From Armigeres subalbatus (lineage: Eukaryota; Arthropoda; Insecta; Diptera; Culicidae): 64,000 nucleotides of DNA. The stretch is from assembly GCF_024139115.2 (NCBI RefSeq), contig NC_085140.1:427513781-427577780 (forward strand). Reading direction: 5' to 3'. Position 1 is the stretch's first letter. Each line of letters opens with the position of its first letter. The translations under genes were made by a program, and so were the position numbers. This document shows positions 11,041 to 19,926 of this stretch, one piece after another. A model generated the notes under the pieces. It worked only from the letters and a program-made list of their open reading frames with translations, searched no databases and was not told the origin of the DNA.

Positions 11041-12101
11041 TAGGGTAAATCACTACTTGGGCCTATGGACCTCATTCCCGGCTCACTGCACAGAAAACTA
11101 ATGTTTTATACTGTTTGGTAGCTGTAGGCTTATGATTGATAATTTAAAAAAAAATCTCCTATTTATCGCTCACAATGCTCAATATTTTTCAACCATTTAT
11201 TTCACTCCTAATCGATCCAATTATAGAAAATAAAAATGTAGATTTCAAACTTTTGCTCTTCATTGCAACACCACTGAGCCGGAGTGATTCTTTCCACTTT
11301 TACAAAACGGTATCATCAAATAAACACCTACCTGAAAATCGTCGCAGTGCTCGATACAACCATTGCTTCAGGCTGTTTATCACCACACAATAATGCTAAA
11401 ATCACGCACTTCAATCTTTTCTAATTGTTCGTATCACTAGATCTTATATAAACATATTAGAATACATTTAAAAATGTATCCTCAAACCGAACAAAAAATC
11501 ACCTCGGCCCAAGAACTTCTAGCTGTACAGTGCTGCCAAAAGGCCGTGAGTCTTATTTTAGTATGAAGATAATCCTTCGTCGTTAATAGAAAAAATGTCT
11601 ATTACGGTTACGCCTTCAAGTTATTTATAATTAATCTCGATTTCAAAGACTAAAAACAATATTATTTCAAGTATTTGGAAGGAATTTGGATAATGCATAT
11701 ATCTTCTCAACCAAATAAAAATTATTATTAATAATACCATCTGGCATCACGTTCGTGGAACGTGCATATTTTTGTTTACGTCGCATTTTATACCGTCCCG
11801 AGAGAGAGAATGACAGTAAGATGTTGAGAAATTGAGTAAAATATTGCGTATGCCGAAGAGACTTGCGTATGCCGGATAAGCAATCGCCTATGACTGAAAT
11901 GAGTGCTGCACCATGTTAATTTAAATCAAATCAAAGCTTTTTCGAGCGGTTTCTGGCAAGAATAACTATTTTTTAAGCAGAGGTGAACCCCATCGCAATA
12001 TTACACGGCCCACAAAATTCAGGAAAAGTAGCTCCTAGTCATAAATATCAATTAAATAATGCAGTCGTGCGCATGTTAGGCCGGGAATGGGGTAAGAAAC
12101 C
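11041..12101. mobile_element. possible ~1-kb element with degenerate inverted ends
   Basis: The left end (TAGGGTAAATCACTACTTGG, then CATTCCCGGCTCACTGCAC) resembles the reverse complement of the right end (12055-12105: GTGCGCATGTTAGG, CCGGGAATGGGG, AAACCCTAC). Similarity is patchy and the ends are approximate. The interior is AT-rich and shows no transposase. Confidence 0.25.
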
Positions 12102-12270
12102 CTACTTGTCATAAGACGAGTTCATACAATCCCATTTAATTCTTCTACTTTTTTGTACCTTTAGATACGTATTTCCTCCTTACTGTTGAGGTCGAAATAC
12201 GTATCTGTCAAAGGTACAAAAAAGTAGTGGAATTAAATGGAATTGTACAAACTCGTCTTATGACAAATAG
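12102..12270. mobile_element. hairpin MITE (ACTTGTCATAAGACGAG family), copy A
   Basis: The two halves are near-perfect inverted repeats. The left arm starts CTACTTGTCATAAGACGAG and the right arm ends CTCGTCTTATGACAAATAG, with matching inner blocks (ACTTTTTTGTACCTTT against AAAGGTACAAAAAAGT) and AAATACGTATC near the apex. The loop is only about 20 bp. Copy B lies at 42583-42768, with decayed pieces near 9680 and 47930. No coding capacity. Transcribed, it would form a long dsRNA hairpin. Confidence 0.8.
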
Positions 12271-12810
12271 AAAACCATGCCATATACAATTATGCAAGGT
12301 TTTAAGACAAGAAATGTAAGCTTTTTATACAGATAATGTTTTCAAATTATACAAAATTGTGTGATTTCATTAAAATGTGGTTTAATACAACAACAAGCTT
12401 CCGAAATTGTATATGCCCAAATTTTATACAGTTTCTATAAGGTTCGTAAGCAGAACTGTATTAAAATCTGCCATCCACTGGTTGGGTGTTGCAGCCAGCA
12501 TGACTTAATAAAAAATCGCTCAACATAATTAAATATGATGTGCTACATTTCAAGCATATCGCGAAGCTTTGGGATGACCTTCGAAATTTACCATTCGTGT
12601 GGATGTTCCTGGCATTAGCCATCGAGCAAATAGGTATAGTGCGAGTTTTAATCGTCGAATACAAATATTTATTTGATTATAGGAGAATCATGCGTTTACA
12701 TTGCGCTTCGCTTCGGTCGAGACAAATGCGATATTCTGCGATCCTTCACAGTTTGCATATGCCGTCTGGCATGCATGATGAGGAGTGTTCAACTGTTCAT
12801 GCTCGGTTCA
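12271..12810. other. no gene recognised
   Basis: AT-rich. The 132-codon plus frame at 12540-12938 runs into the palindromic element and is not considered a gene. Confidence 0.4.
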
Positions 12811-13189
12811 TATCCAAAATAACTGGGATAGGCAAATTTACCGACCGTGCCATCGGATACCGGAGATATTCCGGGTTTTTCGAAGGTAGGGTTCAGAACC
12901 GTAAATTTGTGGTGGGTATTAGGATAAGTTGTGGTTGAAAACAGAATAATATTAGTAACCACAAATAAAGTAGGGCTCATTCTGATTGGAACCATATGTT
13001 GAAATTCGAAATCGGACCAGAATCAAGTGAGATATGGCCATTTGTTTAGAATCGGTGCCAAAAGGGAGTTTTAAAAGGGACCAGGCCACAAATTCATTTG
13101 AATCCAGCTTTTTGACCGATCTTCCATTATAATTACATTCCAGAAGTGTTCTGTCACGTTAAGAATGAAAAACCAACCAAAAAGACGGA

Positions 13190-14335
13190 TTCTGAAGTCG
13201 CTGGGGTGCCCCCGGGGAACCCGTAGAGGGGACATTTCAGTTTTGGCACCAAAACTAGTCATTCGACGGTTCGTTTTTCATGGTTTTCTATCAGGAAGTG
13301 AGGTATGAATATAAAATGGACCATTGACGGCTTTGACCACTTTCGGGACCTACGGATTGTCCCCGGGGAATTAGTAGAGGGGACATTTCAGTTTTGGCAC
13401 CAAAACTAGTCATTCGACGGTTCGTTTTTCAAGGTTTTCTATCAGGAAGTGAGTTATGAATATAAAATGGACCATTAATGCCTTTGACCGCTCCCGGGAC
13501 CTACAGATTTGCCCCCGGGGAACCTGTAGAAGAGGACATTTCAGTTTTGGCACCAAAGCTAGTCATTCGACGGTTCGTTTTTCATGGTTTCTATCAGGAA
13601 GTGAGGTATGAGTATAAAATGGACCATTGACGGATTTGACCGCTTCCGGGACCTGTGGATTGTCCCTGGGAAACCCGTAGAAGGGCACTTTTCTGTTTTA
13701 GCGCCAAATCTGGTCATTCGACGGTTCGTTTTTCATGGTTTTCTACCAGAAAGCGAGGTATGAGTATAAAATGGACAATCGACGTCTTTGACCGCTTCCG
13801 GGACCTACGGATTTTCTCCGGGGAACCCGTAGAATGGGGCATTTTAGTTTTAGCGCCAAACCTAGTCATTCAACGGCTCGTTCTTTATGGTTTTCGATCA
13901 GGAAGCGAGCTATGATTATAAAATTAACCATTGATGACTCTGACCGCTTCCGGGACCTACGAATTGTCCCCGGGGAACCTGCAGAAAGGGGTCATTTCAG
14001 TTTTAGCACTAAAGCTAGTCATTCGACGACTAGTCATTCGATCGGGAAGTGAGGTATGAATATAAAATTGACCAATGACGATTCTGACCGCTTCCGGGAC
14101 CTCTGGATTACTCCCAGGAGAACCTTTAAAAAGGGTCTTTTCGGATTTAGCGTCAAAACTAGTCAAACGATGGATCTTTTTACATAGTTTTCTATCAGGA
14201 AGCGAGGTAAGATTATAAAATGTATTATTAACAACTTTGTCCGCTTTCAGGACTTACGGATTGTTCCCGGGGAACCTGTAGAAGAGGACATTTCACATTC
14301 TGCGCCTGAAAAAGTCAAGGGACATTTCAGTTTTA
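13190..14335 (+). repeat. ~150-bp tandem satellite, direct copies
   Basis: Eight copies. The GACATTTCAGTTTTGGCACC landmark or its variants occurs at 13231, 13382, 13535, 13685, 13839, 13991, 14135 and 14287, spacing 144-154 bp. Each unit carries a self-complementary CCCCGGGG core in GTCCCCGGGGAACC, ACTAGTCATTCGACGG, and a CTATCAGGAAGTGAGGTATG block. Frames such as 13655-13915 follow the repeat and are artefacts. Confidence 0.9.
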
Positions 14336-14394
14336 GTGCAAAAAGAAGTCATTCGACGTCCAGAAGTCATTCGAAAACCATGAAAAAAGAACCG

Positions 14395-14775
14395 TTGAAT
14401 GACTAGATTTGGAGCCAAAACTTAAATGTCCCCTCTACGGGTTCCCCGGGGACAATCCGTAGGTCCCGGAAGCGGTCAGAGCCGTCAATGGTCCATTTTA
14501 TATTCATACCTCGCTTCCTGATAGAAAACCATGAAAAACGAACCGTCGAATGACTAGCTTTGGTGCCAAAACTGGAATGTCCCTTCTACAGGTTCCCCGG
14601 GGACAATCCGTAGGTCCCGGAAATGGTCAGAGCCGTCAATGGTCCATTTTATATTCATACCTCACTTCCTGATAGAGAACCATGAAAAACGAACCGTCGA
14701 ATGACTAGCTTTGGTGCCAAAACTGAAATGTCCCCTCTACGGGTTCCCCGGGGGCACCCCAGCGACTTCAGAATC
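14395..14775 (-). repeat. ~150-bp satellite, inverted copies
   Basis: Two to three copies of the same unit in reverse orientation: CGAACCGTCGAATGACTAGC recurs at about 14540 and 14693. The orientation switch lies near 14335-14395, next to tandem AGAAGTCATTCGA pieces. This gives the core a palindromic layout. Confidence 0.85.
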
Positions 14776-15424
14776 CGTCTTTTTGGTTGGTTTTGACGTA
14801 AACTACGTCTAAGGGGAAGACTCGGATACAGGGTGGCAAATGAAAATTTCCAAATTCGAGACCGTCACGAAATCATGTAAGATTTCAAACGTTAATAGCT
14901 CCGTTATCTTTCAATGGATTTTCGAGATTTTATTATCAATCGAATCGGAAACTCTCCAGCAATTTTTTAAGTCCATTGGAACTATTGATAATCAACGTAA
15001 AAACATTTAAAATTCCAATTCTTTACCAACTCAGTAAAATTTCAGATTTTCGTTACGACAGCCCTTCTTGCGCTCTACTTTTGTGCGGTGATTCGCACAA
15101 AAAGTACAACAATAAATAGAACCAGAGCAATGACCGCGGTCGGAGCAAAAAAGTAGTGTTTATGAAAAAGTGCTACAGATGCTGGACATGTTGATGTAAG
15201 CAAGTGGTGATCATTAAAAGTGATTATTAGGCAGCACCCCTTTAAAATAACACTGCAAAAGTCACACAACAGACGGAAAAAAAAGGAAAGGCATCATCAC
15301 CACTGCGGAATAATAAATTCGGGGTTTTTTAAAAAAAAATTGTTATATCCAACCATTTTCATATATTGAGTTACGCTAATTTTGTTCGAAACACAAATGA
15401 ATTGGTGTGCGATCAAACATGATT

Positions 15425-15668
15425 TGCGTAAAAACTACAAATTTCACGCGGCAAAACGTTTACCAAAACGAACCGCGCTGTCTCCTGACCCCATATATCC
15501 AACATCCCCAACGGCCGGCGCCGGTATTACTTAAATTTGGGTCACCCGTTTGTACACATTGAAGGTAATATTATTCTTAAATATCATCTGATGGTTCTCT
15601 TTATAATTACATTTACATCTGGCCTGGCAGAAACATAGTAACAACCGTGGCATCAATCATGCTCATAA
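15425..15668 (+). repeat. dispersed repeat A, copy 1
   Basis: Shares CCGTTTACCAAAACGAACC-like, CCCATATATCCAACATCCC, GGTATTACTT, GGGTCACC, TACACATTGAAG, GGTTCTCT and CAATCATGCTCAT blocks, in order, with the reverse complement of 23096-23445. This copy is shorter, with an internal deletion after CATCCCC. Family name unknown. Confidence 0.6.
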
Positions 15669-15903
15669 TAGTGGTTCAATTTTTGACTTTTTCGCTCCCC
15701 TATGCTTAAACGGTGGTATCAGTTGTCTTTATAGAACTTCCTTGATTTTTAGCAGATTTGTATGTAATTTGACTTAGGACGCGCGATTTGAAGTTTTGCA
15801 ATGTTGCTCATTAATATCTAAAAATATATGAGTACGGTTCGCAACAACAACCGTCTTACAGATTAAGAAATATTCTTCGAAGTCTTCGGGTTGATTATAT
15901 TTA

Positions 15904-16746
15904 GGGGGAGATCCTCCAGTGCCGGACATAAAAGCCATTTGACAAAAAAACTCTAACTATCCGGATTATGTTTCCTTCTATACCTTTTACATAAAATATG
16001 GCAATTGATGATTCATACAATATTTGATCATTTGAACACGTTTTACGACGATGAATTTTGGAGAAAAATTTCACGCTTCAGAAAAATGTCTCCTAGTACC
16101 GGACACTATTGCATCAAATGTTCAAATATTGTTCAAATGTGACTAAGTTCCTGTTACATGAGTAAAGACATCATTCAGAATAATCATATTTTTCACGTGC
16201 TTCAAGCTGTAAATATTAAAAATTGACTATATTGAATATTTGACTCTTCAGCTGAATTTTTTACATCCTAATCCAAATTCTCACCTTTTTGAATGTCCTC
16301 TTTGTTTCTGCTAATTTCTGTGGCTTTCTCAGCAAGAAGAAACAATTGAATTGAAGTAAGTGTAACAAAACAGGTGTAAAAAATGGCTATGAAAAATCTC
16401 AATGTCCGAACACCACAATTACATGGCACATCTAACAAATCATCATCATTATTTAAAATATGGCTAATATGGACCATCTTCACATAATCAGAATGCATTA
16501 GATTGATTTTAACATTGTTGGTTCAAACCTTCTTAAATAACGCGAAACATCAAAATTTTAAACATTTTTATTTTTTATTTTTTTATTATTTTTTTTTATT
16601 TTTATGAAGATCTGATATCTCATGCCGTTAAAAGCCTTTTAAATAGCTTCCTTTTGTACTTAATAAGCTGAAGGAGGGAGCTCTGCAAGTATCGTTTTAA
16701 GAAGTGTCCGGTATTGGGAGGTGTCCTGCGCTGGGGGATATCCTCC
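15904..16746. mobile_element. TIR element flanked by TA, carrying a short frame
   Basis: The left end GGGGGAGATCCTCCAGTGCC and the reverse complement of the right end (GGAGGATATCCCCCAGCGC) are related, and each end abuts a TA, as expected for a Tc1/mariner-type target. TACCGGACAC-like motifs recur inside at about 16096 and 16705. The interior is not a transposase; it holds the 76-codon minus-strand frame at 16268-16498. Confidence 0.5.
16268..16498 (-). CDS. 76-codon frame with one membrane-like segment inside a TIR element
   Basis: The minus-strand frame from an ATG at 16498 has an acidic N-terminus, then a hydrophobic segment at about residues 33-54 (LRFFIAIFYTCFVTLTSIQL), then a polar stretch (EKATEISRNKEDIQK). 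Right after this the DNA reads AAAAG/GTGAGA, a strong splice-donor match at about 16282, so the frame could be one exon. The nearest acceptor-like site downstream (TTAATATTTACAG) would lead into a stop, so no second exon can be supported. The layout weakly recalls the N-terminal exon of an insect chemoreceptor; this is speculation. It may equally be chance. Confidence 0.2.
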   Translation of the reverse strand: MHSDYVKMVHISHILNNDDDLLDVPCNCGVRTLRFFIAIFYTCFVTLTSIQLFLLAEKATEISRNKEDIQKGENLD

Positions 16747-17015
16747 TAAATAGTTAATGAGCCGCCTCACGAAACAATCTTTCACATACGGGGCGATTTC
16801 CATACAAACTTCAAACGTACTCAGTTAAATTACAACCATTTCGGTTGAAAATTTAGGAGGTTCATCAAAACAGCAAATGTTATCGTTCAAGCATAGGGGA
16901 GCGAAAAAATCAAAATTTCAATCACTCTAAGCTATAAGCAAATTAATTATTATCTTATGATCTGCTTTACGTAGTTTACGTCGGGCGGTCGTATCTTGTA
17001 TATAACCCTTCTGAT

Positions 17016-17104
17016 TTTTTCATTCTTAACGTGACAGAACACTTCTGGAATATAATTATAATGGAAGATCGGTCAAAAAGCTGGATTCAAATGAATTTGT
17101 GGCC
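17016..17104. mobile_element. palindromic element, right arm segment 1
   Basis: TTCATTCTTAACGTGACAG onward is the reverse complement of 13078-13170 in the left arm, almost without change. It ends in the SINE target site AATTTGTGGCC (17094-17104). Confidence 0.8.
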
Positions 17105-17397
17105 TTCTTCTTCTTCTTATTGGCATTACATCCCCACACTGGGACAGAGCCGCCTCGCAGCTTAATGTTCATCAAGCACTTCCACACAGTTATTAACTGC
17201 GAGGTTTCTAAGCCAGGTTACCATTTTTGCATTCGTATATCATGAGGCTAACACGATGATACATTTATGCCCAGGGAAGTCGAGACAATTTCTAATCCGA
17301 AAACTGCCTAGACCGGCACCGGGAATCGAACCCAGCCACCCTCAGCATGGTCTTGCTTTGTAGCCGCGCGTCTTACCGCACGGCTAAGGAGGGCCCC
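17105..17397 (-). mobile_element. Feilai-type tRNA-derived SINE, intact
   Basis: Read on the minus strand it starts GGGGCCCTCCTTAGCCGTGC and has an A-box-like segment (17371-17389). A perfect B-box-type GGTTCGATTCCCG follows at 17320-17332, then a unique body and a short GAA-repeat tail (17105-17117). These are the features of the mosquito Feilai SINE family as I know it. It is flanked by an exact 11-bp duplication, AATTTGTGGCC, at 17094-17104 and 17398-17408. The insertion is therefore young, complete and the latest event in this nest. It is non-coding, would be transcribed by RNA polymerase III and mobilised by LINE machinery. Confidence 0.95.
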
Positions 17398-17786
17398 AAT
17401 TTGTGGCCTGGTCCCTTTTAAAACTCCCTTTTGGCACCGATTCTAAACAAATGGCCATATCTCACTTGATTCTGGTCCGATTTCGAATTTCAACATATGG
17501 TTCCAATCAAAATGAGCCCTACTTTATCTGTGTTACTAATATTATTCTGTTTTCAACCATAACTTATCCTAATACCCACCACAAATTTACGTTTCTGAAC
17601 CTACCTTCGAAAAACCCGGAATATCTCCAGTATTCGATAGTCATGGTCGGTACCATCAACATATGGTGAAACTACATTAAATTTCTAGTTCAGGCATCCC
17701 TGAATTGTCCAAATCGGATAATAATTGACATAGTTACAACACATCTAATTATGCCCAAAATTTGCCTATCCCAGTTATTTTGGACA
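17398..17786. mobile_element. palindromic element, right arm segment 2 and outer end
   Basis: Continues the right arm after the SINE. It matches the complement of 12811-13080 and includes about 125 bp (roughly 17660-17770) missing from the left arm. It ends CCTATCCCAGTTATTTTGGA, complementary to the left end. The 88-codon frame at 17403-17669 follows the arm and is not a gene. Confidence 0.8.
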
Positions 17787-18419
17787 TCCCCTGTATGTGT
17801 AGTCAATCAAAGCTAAGCTAAGCTAAACTGATCATTCGTGTGGATTTTACCCGAAGAACCGTTTCGAGTGCATTTGGGGACACTATTGATCGCCAGTATG
17901 AATGTTTGCATAAAAATCACAAAGCTAAGAAATCACAAAGCTAAAGGGAAGGGTATTTTAATTAATGTTACAGATTTTCTGAAGGACTATTTTCTACTAA
18001 TCTAAAAGATGTTCACTAATGATTGCACACACCATTGTGATTGGTTTGGTATGATGAACATTTGGAATTGAACTCTTTTAAACATTTTCCGAATCTTCTA
18101 GAGGCTTTCCGATGACCGCTCGATACGGAACGGAAAATCGAATCGGAATCATTTGAAATTTGGAAATTAGGTGCCAAAATGAGAAGCTCAAACAGTATCT
18201 CTTTAGATTCCCCGGGAACTAGAAAGGTCAAGTTGGATGAATAACCACAGGGCCTTATTCTAGTAACCTACTACTTTTGTTTGGTATCAAATGATCAAGT
18301 TGAAATTTAAATTTTGAGTCCAAATGAACCCCAATGCACAATGTGTCACTAACTATTCTTGGCGCCTCGCCTTAAGGTAGCTAGAAGCTGATTTTCGCAG
18401 ATAATCACGGTTTCACACC
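17787..18419. other. no gene recognised
   Basis: Contains an AAGCTAAGCTAAGCTAA-like simple repeat at about 17811-17825, seen again near 20726. Otherwise featureless AT-rich DNA. Confidence 0.45.
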
Positions 18420-18920
18420 ACCAATTGCAAGAGAGTTCGTGAGGCAGCAATAGGCAGGTTTTATGGGATAACGCTCTACCACAGATCATGTGTTCGCCGT
18501 ACGTCAGGTATTGCAGAAATGCCACGAATACATACGACGATGGCATCATCTATTTGTCGACTGCAAAGCCGCATATGATACAATCGATTGGGACCAGCTA
18601 TGACAGCTAATGCTCGAAAACGGATTTCCGGATAAACTAATACGGTTGACCAAGGCGACGATGGATCGGGTGATGTGCGTAGTTTCAGAGGCATCCTCGT
18701 GTCCCTTTGAAACGCGCAGAGGGTTACGGCAAGGTGACGGTCTTTGGTGCCTGCTGTTCAACATCGCTTTGGAAAGAGTAATACGAATGGCAGGGATTGA
18801 CACGAGTGGTACGATTTTCACGAAGTACGTCCAGTCATTTAGTTTCGCCGACGACGAATATGTGACAAGATTCAATCGAAATAACTATTATCAAGTTTGT
18901 TCGATGTGTCATTCTGCGTG
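18420..18920 (+). pseudogene. non-LTR retrotransposon reverse-transcriptase fragment (decayed), second copy
   Basis: The plus-strand translation reads through RT palm motifs in order: 'STTDHVFAVRQVLQKC' (from 18475), 'HLFVDCKAAYDTI' (first catalytic Asp), 'LENGFPDKLIRLTKATMD', 'RRGLRQGDGL', 'LLFNIALERVIR' and finally 'FSFADDEYVT' (from about 18840) with the FADD catalytic box. In-frame stops before STTD (TAA at 18469) and after DWDQL (TGA at 18600) show it is dead. It is more complete than the fragment at 1-443 and belongs to a related but different lineage. Endonuclease and tail are missing. The next feature is a MITE that starts 10 bp downstream. Confidence 0.9.
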
Positions 18921-18929
18921 GAATCCTTA

Positions 18930-19477
18930 CCCGACCAGTAGATAGTAACAGATTTATATCAGAACTTGTTATTCTGTTACAGCAGAATTTTTAGAACAGC
19001 GTTTGTTATAAAACATGTACCATTAGTAGTTAAAATAACAAACATTGTAACAAAATCTCTTCTAGTTTTAACAAAAATATTACTAAATATATTATTAATT
19101 GAACAAAATATAACTGGATGTGTTACATTAAAAGTAATGAGAATAGCTCATTCTATAACAAATTATATTTTTGAAAAGGTTATGATTATCCATAATGTAA
19201 GCAATTAACTTTGTCCAGGTGGTTCAACTTTGAATGTAGGTTCAAGTTACACTGAAGGTGGACCTTCGTTTTTTCCAATTTCTATCTCCCAAAAATGTAG
19301 GCAATTCGGTAAAAATAAACATAACACTTTATGTTATTATCATGTTATGACGATCATGAAATTCTTTTTCCTCATTTTTTGACAGAGAATTTATAACAAA
19401 ATTATTACAAAGTTTTGTTATTTGTAACACATATTGATATAATTATGATAAAATTTTGTTATGACTAACTGGTCGGG
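18930..19477 (+). mobile_element. complete TA-flanked MITE (CCCGACCAGT family)
   Basis: The terminal inverted repeats CCCGACCAGT and ACTGGTCGGG are perfect, each flanked by TA (18928-18929 and 19478-19479). Looser inverted similarity continues inward (AACAGATTTATATCAGAAC against the complement of the AATTATGATAAAATTTTGTT region). It is 548 bp, very AT-rich, with no transposase. TA target and short TIR point to mobilisation by a Tc1/mariner-like enzyme (inference). A truncated copy sits at 445-570. Confidence 0.9.
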
Positions 19478-19783
19478 TAGGAATAAACAATAATACAATT
19501 TTTTAGCACCTAGTTGACATTTTCCTACACATTAACATAAAAAATTTCAAATACATAAGAAAATGCAAACTTACTTTAAAATATGTCAAAAACTAAAAAA
19601 AAACTATGGATGTGAGCAAATAAGAAAATATTGGAAACAAATTTTAAATAGAGTGTCTAATTTTCTGTAAAACGGATCATATCATGCTTTTTCGAATTCC
19701 TGATTTTTCTAAACAAGTAAATAAGATCTGATGAGGTTATAATTTGGTAGTTTACTGATTATGGATCGACTGTACGTTTTAAT

Positions 19784-19926
19784 TTTATTGAACGTCTACT
19801 CAGCCTTGCAATTATTACAACGAGTTTTTTATTTACCCGACGTTTCGACACGGGAACTGTATCGAAACGTCGGGTAAATAAAAAACTCGTTGTAATAATT
19901 ACAAGACTGAGTAGCCGTTCAATAAA
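19784..19926. mobile_element. near-perfect hairpin element (CCCGACGTTTCG core)
   Basis: The left arm TTTATTGAACG...TACCCGACGTTTCGA mirrors TCGAAACGTCGGGTA...CGTTCAATAAA with very few mismatches over about 65 bp per arm and a spacer of about 12 bp (CACGGGAACTGT). It is a foldback MITE with no coding capacity. If transcribed it would give a long dsRNA hairpin. Confidence 0.85.

Larger units (their letters stand above)
12811..14796. mobile_element. palindromic composite element: left arm and satellite core
   Basis: The left arm starts TATCCAAAATAACTGGGATA at 12811. It is the reverse complement of the right arm ending at 17786 and, further in, of 17016-17104 plus 17398-17660. The left arm carries a deletion of about 125 bp relative to the right (between GGCAAATTT and ACCGACC). 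The core is a ~150-bp tandem repeat in direct orientation, then the same unit in inverse orientation, and finally the mirror of the inner left arm (ends CTTTTTGGTTGGTTTT). The element continues after an insertion at 17016. No transposase is visible, so it is probably a non-autonomous foldback-like element. Confidence 0.75.
15670..16926. mobile_element. TIR element with TTCGCTCCCCTATGCTT ends
   Basis: The left TIR (15685-15707, TTTTTCGCTCCCCTATGCTT) and right TIR (16889-16911, reverse complement) match at 22 of 23 positions; weaker similarity extends outward (GTGGTTCAATTTTTG against the complement of CAAAATTTCAATCAC). It encloses the element at 15904-16746. No transposase frame. Confidence 0.6.
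14797..17015. mobile_element. 2.2-kb block inserted in the right arm of the palindromic element
   Basis: The sequence CTTTTTGGTTGGTTTT-TTCATTCTTAACG, continuous in the left arm (reverse complement, about 13157-13184), is broken here between 14796 and 17016. The block begins TTGACGTAAACTACGTC and near its right end carries ACGTAGTTTACGTCGGG, so both ends contain an inverted GACGTAAACTACGT. Inside are a dispersed repeat (15425-15668) and two nested TIR elements. No transposase was recognised. Confidence 0.6.

Noticed and set aside
12540..12938. 132-codon plus frame
   Set aside because: Runs into the arm of the palindromic element at 12811.
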